Below, piece by piece: positions 10,309-21,900 of a stretch of 64,000 nucleotides of DNA. Where the stretch lies: the NCBI GenBank assembly GCA_905178155.1, contig CAJINV010000005.1:1328438-1392437 (forward strand), read 5' to 3'. Source of the DNA: Amoebophrya sp. A120 (Eukaryota > Sar > Dinophyceae > Syndiniales > Amoebophryaceae). Position 1 is the stretch's first letter, and each line of letters opens with the position of its first letter. The position numbers and the translations under genes were made by a program. The notes beneath the pieces were generated by a model, which saw only the letters and a list, made by a program, of their open reading frames with translations, was not told where the DNA came from and searched no databases.

Positions 10309-13138
10309 TTAGTCCCGGTGCTGGTTCTTGTCCCAGATCGTGCTTGGATCCGGCTCCACACCAAACAACAGCGGCTTATGGCGTTCTCAACTGTTACATT
10401 CTCAACTGTTACATGAGTTTGTCATGCGAAACTACCATCATACATTATCCGCACGATGTAGCTGATTCGCATAAAAAATCTACGAACAAGGGCTAAACAG
10501 CACCGCAATCTGTGCGAAATTTGTAATGCTACGTGTGCAGCCTCCCCCTTTTGACTTTTGCGATAATTCTCGCATTACATATTCGTGTAACAATTGAGAA
10601 TGTAACGTTCGAGAATGCCATACGGTTCCTTGCCGTGCCTGTCCTGCGCGGTCAGGAGCGACACCCGCGAAGTGATGGTGACGCCGTCTGGGGAGGGGCG
10701 GGAACAGTACGTGGGGGACGTGGTCTGCATGCTGTCGAAGAGAGAGTACAGACCTCCTCCGCCCGCCAAAGTGCAAGAACTCGCGTCCGAGGTATCGTTA
10801 TGCATTGCAAAAGTATTTGTATTGTATCGCAGCAGCAGTGATTCTGATTGCATCACAAATTGTTCTTCCAGGAGGAAAGGTGGAATTTGTCATGCAGAAA
10901 ATAAATTAGGTTGCAGTATCGAAGCACGTGCCCATCTGCTATGCCATTGGTTACAATTATTACTATGTATTAGTACGAGTACGATACTTGTTTTGCAAGC
11001 ATGCGTAAAAATCGTTGAAGGACATCAACTTGATGTTGCTCCCGGCCACGATGTACTGGTTGTGAAAATCCAAGTCCATGCCAAACTATTGCAATGAAAA
11101 ATCCCCCCTCCCCATATCGAAAAGGCACGTCCCAGAAAATTTGTCATGCTGATTTGTGACCTCAAATCGTCTCTGTCTTGCAAGAACGCAACCGCACAGG
11201 CTCTGCCGCACTCTGTTGGCGGTTTGTGATGCTGTTGGCCCTACAGACTACACGTTTGCCATGCTCAGCGCCTAGCTCAAAACTTCCCAGTTCGGGCTTG
11301 ATATAAGCCTGCCGTCCTCTCCAGCAAGACAAATCTGATCTGTGTACGCAAATCCAGCATCACAAACTTCGTTTTGATATGGGGAGGGGGGATTTTTCCT
11401 TTTGATACAAACTCGGTGCTCAGCAAACTATCCCACGCCCGGTAGTAGAAGAGCACTCTGCCATATCACAGTGCACAACTCCCCCTCCCCCTCATTTGTA
11501 TTGCATGAACAGCAATACAAGCATCAGCAAAAATGCCGCCTTTGCATGACAGATTTACACTGGATTACAGTGCTATTTGGGATACCAGAACTTGTCATGC
11601 AAACAATGCCAAGAGGCCAAGGGTGGATTGGGTATTTTGCATGACAAATGAGGGGGAGGGGGAGTTGTGCACTGTCATATGCCATATCACAGTGCGCAAC
11701 AAGAACTTCCCTTCTCCCTGACTTCTTGTCCTCACATGGAAAAGAACTACCCCAAAAAATCTCTTTCACTGGCTGAGTTTGCATCACAAGTTCATCCTGG
11801 ACGATCATGGGACCCGAGACAGTCTTGTATCTGTACTACCACTTCTCTTGTCCAGGTGAAAATTTGCACTTTCCATGCCGAAACTGCAGCGTTGCTGTTT
11901 TCACTAGTGTTGCTGTGGATGGTACAACTCCTCTGTAAAAAAAAAGCGGGGGAAGATGAAGTAAAACTCGCTGCGCACTGTCATATGCCGGTCAACGGAC
12001 AATGAAACGGCGTCCCTTCCCAGTCGTTGCTGTACTGTTTATGGCGTTCTCAACTGTTACATTCTCAACTGTTACATGAGCTTGTGATGCAAGAATGACA
12101 AAACTGAAAGGGGGAAGATTGCGCCTTTTGCATGACAGATTTGGCACAGATTCTCACCCTGTTTGTCCCTTCGGGAATTTGTCATGCGAAGCAGCTTGGT
12201 CGCGTCAATTCTGATTGGAATTCTGCATGACAAATGATGTGACAGTTGAGAATGTAGCATCTGAGAACGCCATACTGTTTGGTCTCCATCCATTCGGTGA
12301 GCTCGTTCTTATATGCAGGAGGGAAACTGCAAATGCGCTAGTCTACGTCTGTGATGCGAATATAAAAACCTAGTACCAGAGGGTTGCGTCTGTCATGCTG
12401 GTGATGGATTATATGGCCCATTGCTGTTTAACAACAGCAACACCATAGTTTTCGCAAACTACATGCGCATGGCAAGTTTTCGCTGTCATGCCAGGCAGAT
12501 TTGTTATGCTGGTGTTCTTCGCTTAGAGACGTTACACTTAAGACGACGTTTTTTTTCAGTGGATATCTTGTTTTCCGGTAAGATAACTTCATTCGGTGTC
12601 GCCGAGCACAAACTTTTCACCGGTTTTCCCGCCACATACTTGCCCAACCCATGCAACGCGATCCACGCCGGGTGCGCCGCGAACACGTGGTGCGCGGGCA
12701 GGTCCCCCAGGCGGCAAGCGGACACGGTGCACAGGTACGGGTGGATCTGACGGGTGGCGGGGAGGAGGTGCTTCTGCACGAACTCGTCGTGCGCATTCAC
12801 CACCGCCCAATTGACGCGGCGGCGCCGTTTGGTGTCGTGCGCATGCTTCCAAAAGTGACCGGTGCGAGCAAAAGCGGCAGCGAACAAGGTATTCTCTGAA
12901 AATTAACCATTCCCAATCCCATGCATGCTGTCATGCAAAGCAACGGACGGAATACTAGATTCGGCTCCTGTACTGCAAAAATTGGCTTCGGATGGTGAAT
13001 TTTCAGGAAATACACGGCTTTCGACACCCGCGTGTGCTTCTCACGACTCTTTGGCTGTTGGTTTTTCGGGGTCTGAAAGGACTGCTCGTGGTCGCTCTCG
13101 CTTTGCGTGGTATTTGTCGAGCTGCCCGACAGCGACAT
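10309..13138 (-). CDS. Unrecognised protein, about 305 aa, eight introners
   Basis: The ATG at 13138 begins MSLSGSSTN, and the frame runs to TAA at 10309-10311 once eight introners are removed (G1, H1, C2, D3 and D2 together, E1, B2, C1). Each junction restores the frame with one duplication copy, for example KAV-FAAAF, PENK-NELTE, ETKQ-YSND, PLTG-RVLFY, STEF-GMDLD, SFND-TSDAS and KEP-LLFGV. Some exons code for only 10-25 residues. The protein has a Ser/Thr/Gln-rich start, a basic segment HDTKRRRRVNW, an LPAHHVF segment and a hydrophilic C-terminus ending KNQHRD. I recognise no family. About two thirds of the gene's length is introner DNA, the densest load in the window. Confidence 0.75.
10377..10622. 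mobile_element. Introner C1 (family C)
   Basis: TIR TATGGCGTTCTCAACTGTTA against a diverged complement ending GAATGCCATA. Duplication CGGCT/CGGTT, one mismatch. Excision joins GKEP to LLFGV in frame. Confidence 0.88.
10799..11010. mobile_element. Introner B2 (family B, degenerate)
   Basis: Family B core is recognisable as GCAAAAGTAT and ACGATACTTGTTTTGC. Duplication ATCGT on both sides. The right end is GTAAAA instead of ATA. Excision joins MSFND to TSDAS in frame. Confidence 0.8.
11087..11407. mobile_element. Introner E1 (family E)
   Basis: TIR centred on AAAAATCCCCCCTCCCCATATC with its near-perfect complement, outer ends TATTG and TGATA, duplication CAAAC on both sides. The only family E copy in the window. 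Excision joins STEF to GMDLD in frame. Confidence 0.9.
11464..11679. mobile_element. Introner D2 (family D), first of a tandem pair
   Basis: TIR TATCACAGTGCACAACTCCC against GGGAGTTGTGCACTGTCATA. TGCCA lies on both sides. The right TGCCA is also the left duplication of the next element. Confidence 0.9.
11685..11985. mobile_element. Introner D3 (family D-like), second of a tandem pair
   Basis: Ends TATCACAGTGCGCAAC and GCGCACTGTCATA are family D outermost sequence, but the interior lacks the CCCCCTC run and is unrelated. Left flank TGCCA, right flank TGCCG. The two elements and the shared TGCCA must be removed together to join PLTG to RVLFY. Confidence 0.85.
12040..12274. mobile_element. Introner C2 (family C)
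   Basis: TATGGCGTTCTCAACTGTTA at the left, GAGAACGCCATA at the right, CTGTT on both sides. Excision joins METKQ to YSNDW in frame. Confidence 0.92.
12312..12565. mobile_element. Introner H1 (weak TIR)
   Basis: Starts TATGC and ends GGATA, flanked by TCTTA and TCTTG. Inverted-repeat similarity is poor, but the interior has the typical GTCATGC motifs and excision joins PENK to NELTE in frame. Confidence 0.7.
12900..13012. mobile_element. Introner G1 (family G, 113 bp)
   Basis: TATTCTCTGAAAATTAACCA against TGGTGAATTTTCAGGAAATA, flanked by CAAGG and CACGG. Shortest introner seen. Excision joins SKAV to FAAAF in frame. Confidence 0.85.
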
Positions 13139-13971
13139 CTTGCTTGAGATCTTGAACAGATGAGTTCAAGTTTCACCAAGAAGCACTCAACACGAATGCC
13201 AAAAAAATCTCTCAACACGACTGATTCCTCGTCGTGCTAGTGGTCGGTGGTGCTGACCTAGAAGAGACAATCAAGATTTGTTTGTGCGAAACAGTTTTTT
13301 TTCCTTGGTTTGTAGAAGTTTATTCGTTGTAGTTTGATGATGATGACGGTTGAAATCATTGACTGCTGGTGATCTGCTGAATTCCTCTTTCATTAAATGT
13401 GTCTCTTGTCGAGCTAGATGTTGTTTTTGCGACTAGAACAAAAAACATTTTTTCGCTTGTTGGAATCTTTATGAGTGAACCTGAACACCAACGGAGTGGG
13501 CTAGGATGCTCTTTCTATCACCGTCTCGACGTGCTGCGGCAAACCGAATTCACCCGGTCTCACACTTTTTTTTTTGTCTGGATTTCAGTGGACTTTTTGC
13601 CATTTTTACACTTGTTTTCCTAACGCCGAAACGCGGGGTGGATTGCTGTTGCTGACACAGAGCCACCTGGTCCTATTGAAGACACCTTCAGAGGTCTTGG
13701 CTGTTTCACATACAAGTTGGTTGGTTTCTTGAAGAAGTAGAAACTGCGTTCCTTCAAAGGGGAGCGAGTCCTATCCTGTTGCTTGTTAGATTTGAATAAG
13801 GTTGAATGTTGAGAAAATTGAATTTAGTTTGTTTATGTGTTTGAGCGGAACTGAGATGAGGACATGAGCTTTTCCTTTTACAAATTCTTCTCACGCTGCA
13901 GTGCCAGTGGCCTCGCTTCGGAGTGCAGCTATTTGAGGCCGCTGTAGACACCGCTCCTAGTGCAACAACCG
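13139..13971. other. Intergenic, nothing seen
   Basis: About 830 bp between two minus-strand genes. No coding frame, introner or repeat stands out. Confidence 0.4.
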
Positions 13972-16900
13972 TCAGTTAAACCGCTTGTTCAGTGTCGTGT
14001 TGTAGCTTTTTTTCAGCAGTCCCTTCGACACCTCGTACGCGCCGGGTCCCGGCGCCATGGCTTTCTTGTTCGGCCGCAGACTCTGGGACTGCGCGGGGAC
14101 GTGACCGAGCCGCGGTCTGGTCGCGTCCGCGATCTCCCCGAACACGTGGGGAGTGTACTCCCCAGGCCCGGGTTTTTCATCGTATTCCCCACCGGTCGCG
14201 CGGCTGGAGCTGCTGCCGAAGGAAAGATGGTCGGTTCTGGGGAGCCGGTACGGATTGCGGTAGTCCGTTTTGATCTTCGGATCGTACGCACCCGGCCCGG
14301 GGCCTTGAAAGCGCTTGTTCCGTCTTGTTTGGTTCTGTTGCGGTCCGGTGGGTGGTGCTCCGGGGTGGGCGTTTTGGGTCTGCTCCACCGCGAGCCGGGA
14401 TGCAGGGCGGTTGTTATCTGTTATTTTTTTCGATATAAAAGTAGAAAATGCAGCTTTTTCATTGTTTATCGTGGTTTCGCTTTCTCGACGACGTCGGGAA
14501 CATAGATTGCTTGCGTGTCTCTGTCTCACGTCGGTGTTGTAGTTTATCTGTGAGAAATCAGCTAGAGTATTTTCTTTGCAACGAGGCCCATCTCGTCACA
14601 TACTACCTGCCTCCGTCCCGCCCGCATGCGCTGGCTGCTGCGTGCTTGTTGCAGGCGGTTTTCTCGTTGGTCGCACTGGTTTCCTCTGCCGAAATTCGTC
14701 ATCGCCGTCGAAGCGAAGAGATGTGCTTTTGAACATGCTGCTTTCGCCACCGTAGAGCGAATCTTTCGGCGGCGAGCTGGACATAGACCTGGGGGATCAT
14801 AGGATACTAGTATTCCAGATGTACGACGACCAGCATGACAGTAGAATCTAGAAACAGTGAATAATTTGTTCCACGCACATAGCACGATCACAACTTCTGT
14901 ATCTGCCCGCCAAAAAAGATTTAAAGACATAGACATGCGTAAAGGTGCGCGTGCGCAACACATAACCATCATTCTGTACTCCATCTCTAGCAGGCTGCCA
15001 AAGCCGCCCTGCTCCGGTTTCTGCGGCGGAAATCTTTCCGCTCGGGAGCCGAACACACCGAGCTTCCCCACGGACGCTTTTTGCTCGACTTTCGCGGTGA
15101 TGCTGCCGTAGAGCTTGTTTATGTTTTCGTAGTAGGTGCCGGGTGGTGGTGCCAGCTCTACCGCGCGGTCTTTGTGACAGCTGCGCACGTCGCTGCTGCA
15201 GAAAGCCGAGAGAGGGACCCCTTCCTGTAGTGAGAGTGTGATGTGAGGACTTTTTTATGTTTCAAAAGCGATCAGTATGTATGAGTATGAGCGTAAGTAA
15301 TATTTCGAAGCTGGACTGCACAATCACGTTCTTTAATGGTTGGTATGATTCTTAGGTGTAACACAGCATATATCATAATTTTGAATACCATTTCCTGCAA
15401 CGCCATTATCACAGCCGGGTTGTGCACGCCAACGAATTTGCTTTTTTTCTTGGGTCCAGCACTTGCCTCTACGCGGTACGCCCCGGGGCCTGGAACTGCC
15501 TCTGCTTTATCAAATGTAAAAATGTCTGGGTCTGGAAGATTTCTAGATTTGTCATGCATATTTTCCATGAGCCATGATGTCTGTAATGCATGGTCTGGCA
15601 TCACATATTTTTAGAGGCCTTCCTGATGCCTATCCCGCATGACAAATGCCCTCCCCGCGTAGCACAAACTGGGCTCCTATTGCTGGTCATGCAAGACAAT
15701 CTTTTTAGAGTCCAAAGCTAGCATCACAAGTTCCAACCTTCCAGACCCAGACATTTTTACATTTGATATGCTTTCTTGTCCTGCAATCTTGCTACTTTAG
15801 ACCCAAAGTCGAAGCGGTCGATCACCCACTTGGGTTTCGGATTTATCGTGGCCTCGTGGTACCTGGGTACGATTATGGAAGCATTTATTTTCGTTACTTT
15901 TCCCGCTTTTTGGCATGGAAAAGGGCTCGGGGTAAGCACGGAGGCACGAAAAAAAAACATCCAATACTCCCCCGGTCCTGGGCCCGTTGCAGTCGTCGTC
16001 TTTTGATTTCTCTGATACGGCAGCAATGTTTTTGACTTGAACTGGAAGCTTTCGTGATCCACAGGCTCCTCTTTTATCGCTGGTATTTGGTTGTACTGCC
16101 CAGGGCCCGGGGTTTCTATCGAGCCGCCCCCGCCTGGGGTTGGACGAAGCACTTTCGAGGAATGGAAATCCGAGCCGCGTTTCGGTTTCGTTTTTGACTT
16201 GTCTGGGTGGAACTGGTCCCGTTCCAGCTCTTCCTGTTTTGGAATTGATGTTCAATTATTTTTGTACTTAAACTTATTTCTGTTGCATGCTAGTATGGGA
16301 AAAGGAAGTCGTCATACGAAAGTTGTCGTTCAGATGCAGAAGTCCCATCATCTCAAGCAATAGAAGGTCGTTGTTCATCACAGTTAAATTGTCAAGAACC
16401 TGCAGCTTCTCCCTAACGATTTCGTCTCTTTGCAGCAGTTGATCCGGCACGGAGGGTATGAGTTGCAAATATGTGGTCTGGGTCTTGTTCTGGAAACCGA
16501 AACTTGTGTTACTGAGTCCTGCATGATTAGCACCTTTCCTCATACAGCCAAGCATGACAAAATTTTGGGATACAAGTCGTCACTTTTGAAGACCACTGGC
16601 ACTAGAAGTCGTCACTTCATCTCAAGATCCAGACATCTATGCATTCCATAGACGGTGCGGTTTTACTCGACAGCACCAATCCCCCGGTCCGCTGCGGCTC
16701 CGGCTGCTTTGGCCTTTTACTCGACGAGCTGCTCGCGCCGATCTCATAGGTCCCCGGCCCCGGCGCATCTACCGCGGTTCCTAACCCGCCGAAATCCCCT
16801 AATCTCGGTGCGGAAGAGCGGAAGTCCGCGGACCCGGCGAGAATCTCCTTGTCCGTCGGCAATCCGACCGGAACGTCGTACGCACCCGGTCCCGGTGCGC

Positions 16901-17324
16901 CACCCTTCTATGACCCGGTCAGACGTTACAATCTCAAGCGTTACAATCGAATATGGAAATCTGTGACGCAAGAGGTGCATGATCTAACCAAGTCTCATAG
17001 GACTGCGCATGACAAGTTCCGGAGTCCCAAACCGCACTACAATCTGCCGAAATTTGTATTGCAAAAGGTGGAACGCTGTGCGAGTCTGTCATGCTCATTA
17101 TGCAACACAAATTCGAATTCCAGAATCTATTGTAACGTTTGAGATTGTAACATCTGAGCAAGCCATACCTTCTTCACCGAGTTTCTATCTGCCATGGAGA
17201 GAAACGGGGCGCCCGTTCCGGGGGCCGCGCCGAGGGGGGCGCGCACATCGTACGTCCCCGGGCCGACGTCGTGGGGCCCGCGCTCCGTCGGGAGACGCTC
17301 GGAACGGGTCAGCGTGAGCGCCAT
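13972..17324 (-). CDS. STPG/SHIPPO-type PG-rich repeat protein
   Basis: The start is the ATG at 17324 (MALTLTRSER). Exons are joined across introners C3 (16909-17167), A4 (16457-16650) and A3 (15508-15768) and across GT-AG introns at 16234-16399, 14789-14979 and 14418-14606; another GT-AG intron has its acceptor at 15225 and its donor near 15400. The product carries ten sperm-tail PG-rich motifs, such as VGPGTYDV, PGPGAYDV, PGPGTYEI, PGPGQYNQ, PGPGEYWM, PGPGAYRV, PPPGTYYE, PGPGAYDP, PGPGEYTP and PGPGAYEV, spread over roughly 600 residues. Proteins of this family (ODF3/SHIPPO, STPG) bind or stabilise microtubules of cilia, flagella or the cortex, so a flagellar or cortical microtubule role is likely. 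The mix of ordinary introns and introners in one gene is clear here. Confidence 0.85.
14418..14606 (-). other. GT-AG spliceosomal intron in STPG gene
   Basis: Minus-strand donor CAG/GTAGTATG and acceptor AACAG; joins GGTEA to DNNRP in frame. Confidence 0.75.
15508..15768. mobile_element. Introner A3 (family A)
   Basis: Near-perfect TIR of about 31 bp starting TATCAAATGTAAAAATGTCT. Duplication TGCTT on both sides. Excision joins QDKKA to EAVPG in frame, just before a PGPGAY repeat. Confidence 0.95.
16457..16650. mobile_element. Introner A4 (degenerate family A)
   Basis: Left end TATGAGTTGC then GGTCTGGGTCTTG, right end ATCCAGACATC then CCATA. Flanks GAGGG and GACGG. The TIRs are decayed but excision still joins KTAPS to VPDQL in frame. 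Confidence 0.75.
16909..17167. mobile_element. Introner C3 (family C variant)
   Basis: Inverted segments ACGTTACAATCTCAAGCGTTA and its diverged complement, duplication CCTTC on both sides. On the minus strand the duplication GAAGG is one of the few that would allow GT-AG ends. Joins NSVKK to GGAPG in frame. Confidence 0.88.
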
Positions 17325-18977
17325 GGTGACTGGGAACGCGCGGTTGGAGGGTGGTTACAGTCCTTGACTACGCCGGGTTCGTGTGGCCGAGGCTATCAGC
17401 TTCGTGGTTGCTGGGAAATCGACTGAAGCTGAAGGGGCGAGCCTCGCTTTATTTTGCTGCACGTTCTTCAGAAGAACCACGCTGATGTGCCACGCAGTTA
17501 AAGAAGATCACTCGTGAGAGCCAAGGCTACTGCGTTCCATGTTGAAAGTTTCATGATCTTGTGCTGTGCTGTGCCGTCACGTTGTAGTGCTGCTTGCTGG
17601 TTGAGGTTGGAGTGGTGCTCTGAAAAAGGTTCGGTTTTTCTGTACGAGTGCAAAACGTACCTATGGGCCTTCACATCAACAAAAGGACAAAGAAAATTTA
17701 GTAAAAACAGAAGACGAAATCGATAAGAATCAAGGAACGACTTCACGACGATGAAATAAGCAGAAAACGATCATCGCTCTCTTTCCTCACATTCTCGCAA
17801 AGGTCATCGACGAGCCGAAAATTACTGACGTCGTGCCGTCGAGCGAAAAAAAAAACCTCAACGAGTTGCAGATGCGATGTGGTATCAAACTAGCGACGGA
17901 AGGATGTACAACCAATACTGATTTAATCAGTTATACGGTGGAAAGGAAATAAGACCATAACCACAAACACATCGAAAAACAGAAGAGGACCTGAAAGCAT
18001 CGACGATGACTCGGTTCGGTCGCACGAGCACAAGAGATTTTTTTGGGATTGTTCGAAGTAGTCCTACGTTGGATATTAAAATTGTACAGGTACAAAATCA
18101 TTTAGTTCAAGACGGAGCATGATACATTGTTTGGCAGAAAATATTTGTTCACATAATTTCCGGCATTTCATTGCTTTAGCTCATCTCGTTGCTACAGAAT
18201 CAGGAAGAGAACTACTGTTCGTTGTGTGCATTTTGACTAGAAACAGAAAAGGTGTATTAAAATCAGGTTTGCTTTTGTCATCACTGAAATCGAAGAGAAT
18301 GCAAGTTTGCTTCCACCGTCCCCGACAAGAATCAGGAAAACGGTTGACGAAACCATCGCGCGCTAGAATACGAATACCGCTACGTTGTTGGCATTATACA
18401 TCAATCCTGAACGTCGAAAAGGTAGCAAAAAATGGCAGTTCATCCTGCGCTACAAGACCAGGAAACTGCCATCCATGCTCAATAGTCTGTGGATCCTAAT
18501 TTTCATGATTTTTCTCTGTTCACCTGCACTGGACTCGTCCAGGCTGCCGGTAGAAGTACTATCGATGCGTGCTTTTCTGGTATGTACAAACAAAATGGAA
18601 GAGCTTTGCATGAGGTTAATTTCATCGGCATCGACATCGAGGCAGCAGGAGCTGCACAGCCACAGGCGAAAATAGGAGCTACTCTGCAAAATACATTTTC
18701 GGTAGCGGAAAACTGTGTTCGCATAGATTGATAAGTACTACTGCGTCTGTATCCGATTTCTCACGTCCTTTTGGAAGACGAATTTTCCTAGTGTATTGAG
18801 GTCATTATACCTGTGTGTCAGTTACTGTTACGTCTAGATGAGTCTTATTTGTGAGACGAGCAAGCTCGAGCTCTGTTTGTCTGTGGTCAAATACTGCTTC
18901 GTACTACTTGAAGCAACGTGTCAAAAGTTTTGAAAACTTCCGTACCCTGCTCGACCTCCAGCACTATTGTTCTCCCC
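17325..18977. other. Intergenic, no gene supported
   Basis: About 1.65 kb. Plus-strand frames near 18120-18730 are short and overlap in three phases; one has a hydrophobic start, but none has a family match. No introner or RNA gene recognised. Confidence 0.4.
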
Positions 18978-21900
18978 CTACATCTATCCTGTGCAAAAGT
19001 ATCGCACTCGTAGTAACAGCAATTGCATTTATGCATTACAAATCTCTTTCGCTTTCCCAAGGTAAATCAGCACTACAAATTCAATTTGTAATGCTGGGCT
19101 AATTTGTAATGCATTTATACGATTACGATACTTTCGCAATTCATAACATCAGCTTCACCTCCCCGGCCTTCGAAGCGATGTCCATCAATTTCTGTTCCTC
19201 TTCCGGCGACTATAACAGTGCACAACTCCCCCTCCCCCTCATTTGTGTAGCATGAACGGCAATACAAGCATCAGCAAGAGTGCCGGTTTTGCATGACAAA
19301 TTTGCAGTGGAGCATGGTGCAGCTATGTGGGCTACCAGAACTTGTCATGCAAACAGTGCCAAGATGCAAAGGGTGGATTGGGTATTTTGCATCACAAATG
19401 AGGGGGAGGGGGAGTTGTGCACTGTCATAGCGACCGTCTCGGGTACTGCCGTAGCAGCATGTGCTGCATGTCGCTACTCCGCCTCCGCGCGGCCTCCCCC
19501 GCCCGCAGCATCACGTCCCCACCGGACACGCTGTAGTCCCGTCCCATGTTCACTTCCGGTTTGAACTTCGATCTCGTATCCAACGACGGTTTCAAACCCT
19601 CCCGCTTTATCCTCGCTTCTCTGTTCGCTTCGAGATCCAGCAAGAACCTCGCCTTCTCCGGGGAAGAAATATGCCGTTCCGGACTCGCCGCACCGTGGGT
19701 CTTGTCTGCGCGGAACCTGGCCGGCATGGTTTGCCGCAGCCAATCGACGTTCTGGGACTCTGGGAGGGTTCCCTTCTCCTTCGTGAGAAAGGATTCCCAC
19801 TTCCGGATCTTCAGCATCTCCCGGCTCGGGTCTTTACTCACCCGGGAAATCGGCTCCGCGATGGTTTCTTTCAGCTGCGCCAACCGCTGCTCCGCGGGCA
19901 TGTGGACAGAGGAGTCCTGTTTTTTCCTTCTCCTTTGTTCCTCCGGCTTCTTCGGCTTGAGGTGGTCCGGCGCAAATTCGTCGTAATCCGGGCGCCAGGA
20001 CAGAGATTTCGTGTCGGAGAAGGTGCGTCGCAGAACTTTCTCGGCCAGTTTCCCGGTGGTCTGCTGCGCCTGCTGGGCGGCGTGGGTCGTGGATTCTTGT
20101 CTCCCGTAAAGGCGTTCGAAGTTCCACTCGTTACTGGCTTTGGTCAGCCGGTCCGGGAACGGGATTTCGGACAGTTTGATCTGCTTCCGGCTTTTCTTGC
20201 CGGGGCCACCTGATAGAAAAGAATTGCCGAATGAAGTTGATGAAGCGGAAAAAGTCGTGAGGCGGACAAGTTGCATATGCAAGAATAGATTGGCAGATGG
20301 CTTGTGCTTGGTCATGCATCTATCTTGCCGTCTGAAGAACAAGATCGAGAATGGATATCATCATCATGAAATTGAATCTTCGCAGCAAAAATAAAAACAA
20401 AATACCAGTCACGCTCCCTCTCTTCGGTTTCAGCACACTCGCCTCTTTGACTTGCGCTACTCCCGGGTCGACCTTCTTCATTGGTTTCCAGTTCGCCACC
20501 CACGGTTTCTCCGTCGTTTGCGTTAATTCCTTGAAGATCGTCAGTGGTCGGAGCGAGTCCGGTTCTGGCGCGGCTTTCACCTGCGATACTGTGTAGGATT
20601 TCACTTCGACCAAGCTGATTCCCTTCGACTTTTCCTGCAACAACTCCGCTTCTCTTCGCTTGTGCTCGTTCTGCAGGTCCTGTTCCGCCCGGAGTTTTCC
20701 GTAGTACCGGTCGTACAGGTGAATCGACGTTTGCATGTACAAAGAGTTCTCCTGCGTCTCCAGCGCTTTGGTTCCGTGGAGCTTGTGCATCACCCGGAAC
20801 CCCTGGTAGGCGAAGAGCAGGGATTGTCGCAAAACTCGTGGCAGGTACCAGGTCAGAGTTTTCGAGGTTGTCTCCGGCCCGAGAGTTAGGGACACCCAGG
20901 GCTTTTTGTAGAACACCGTGTCGGAGAGAATCAGCTTCTGTCTGTCCTCCAGCGACTTCTGGACGAATTTGTGGTCCACCCCGATCTATCAAATGTAAAA
21001 ATGTCTGGGTCTGGAAGATTCTGACACTTGTCATGCAGGTTTTGCATGAGCACTGATGTCTGTGATGCATGCCCTAGCATCACAGATTTTTTGAGAGCTT
21101 CTTGATGCCTATACCGCATGACAAATACCCTCTCCGCGTAGCAAAAATTATATTCCCTTTGGTACTCTTCATGCAATACAGATTGTTTTGGAATCCAAAT
21201 GCAGCATCACAAGTTGCATTCTTCCAGACCCAGACATTTTTACATTTGATACGTTCAACTCATCTTCCCTATCCCTCCCGTCCGATCCGAAAAAGGTATC
21301 TAGCGGCCAGATCTTCACGTCACCAGCTTCACCGCAGCTAATCAACGCGTGCACGCCTGGAACTATTCTCAGGGAGGAAATCTTCCCGCTGTCGTGCGCC
21401 TTCCAGGTGCAGATTGTTTCCCTATGAATCACCAACACCTTTCCGCCGAACACGTGCGTGGTTGTCGGCGTGGCGTGCGCGATGTCCGGCGTCATCGTTT
21501 CTGGGGTCGTCCCCGCAGGTACATTCGAGGCGGACGCGTAGAGCCTCCTTGGAGTTACCCTTTCCGGGCGGATTTTCACGAGCGAAATCTCGCCCTTCTC
21601 GTTCCCCAAAGCGATGATGCAGGACTGGTCTTTCGACTCCGTGTAGGGCTGCGGCTGTTTGAACAAATCCTTCGCGCGCTCCTTGTACTTCACGCGCCGT
21701 TCGTAGAGGTCTCTTGGATCTTTCACGCGCTTTTTTGTGACTTTCGGAATTCCGGAACTGCCGGACGGACTAGCCGGGGAAGACTCACCGCCATGGTCCG
21801 GCGACGGCGCAGCTGCTGCTGCTGAATCTTGTTGTGCCACTGCCGCTACGGCTGCATTTGATGATGGTTTCGCTTCCGGTTCGTCGTCTGTGTGGTGGGT

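Noticed and set aside
19461-20213. Plus-strand frame of 250 codons
   Set aside because: Antisense shadow of a well-supported exon of the WD40 gene.
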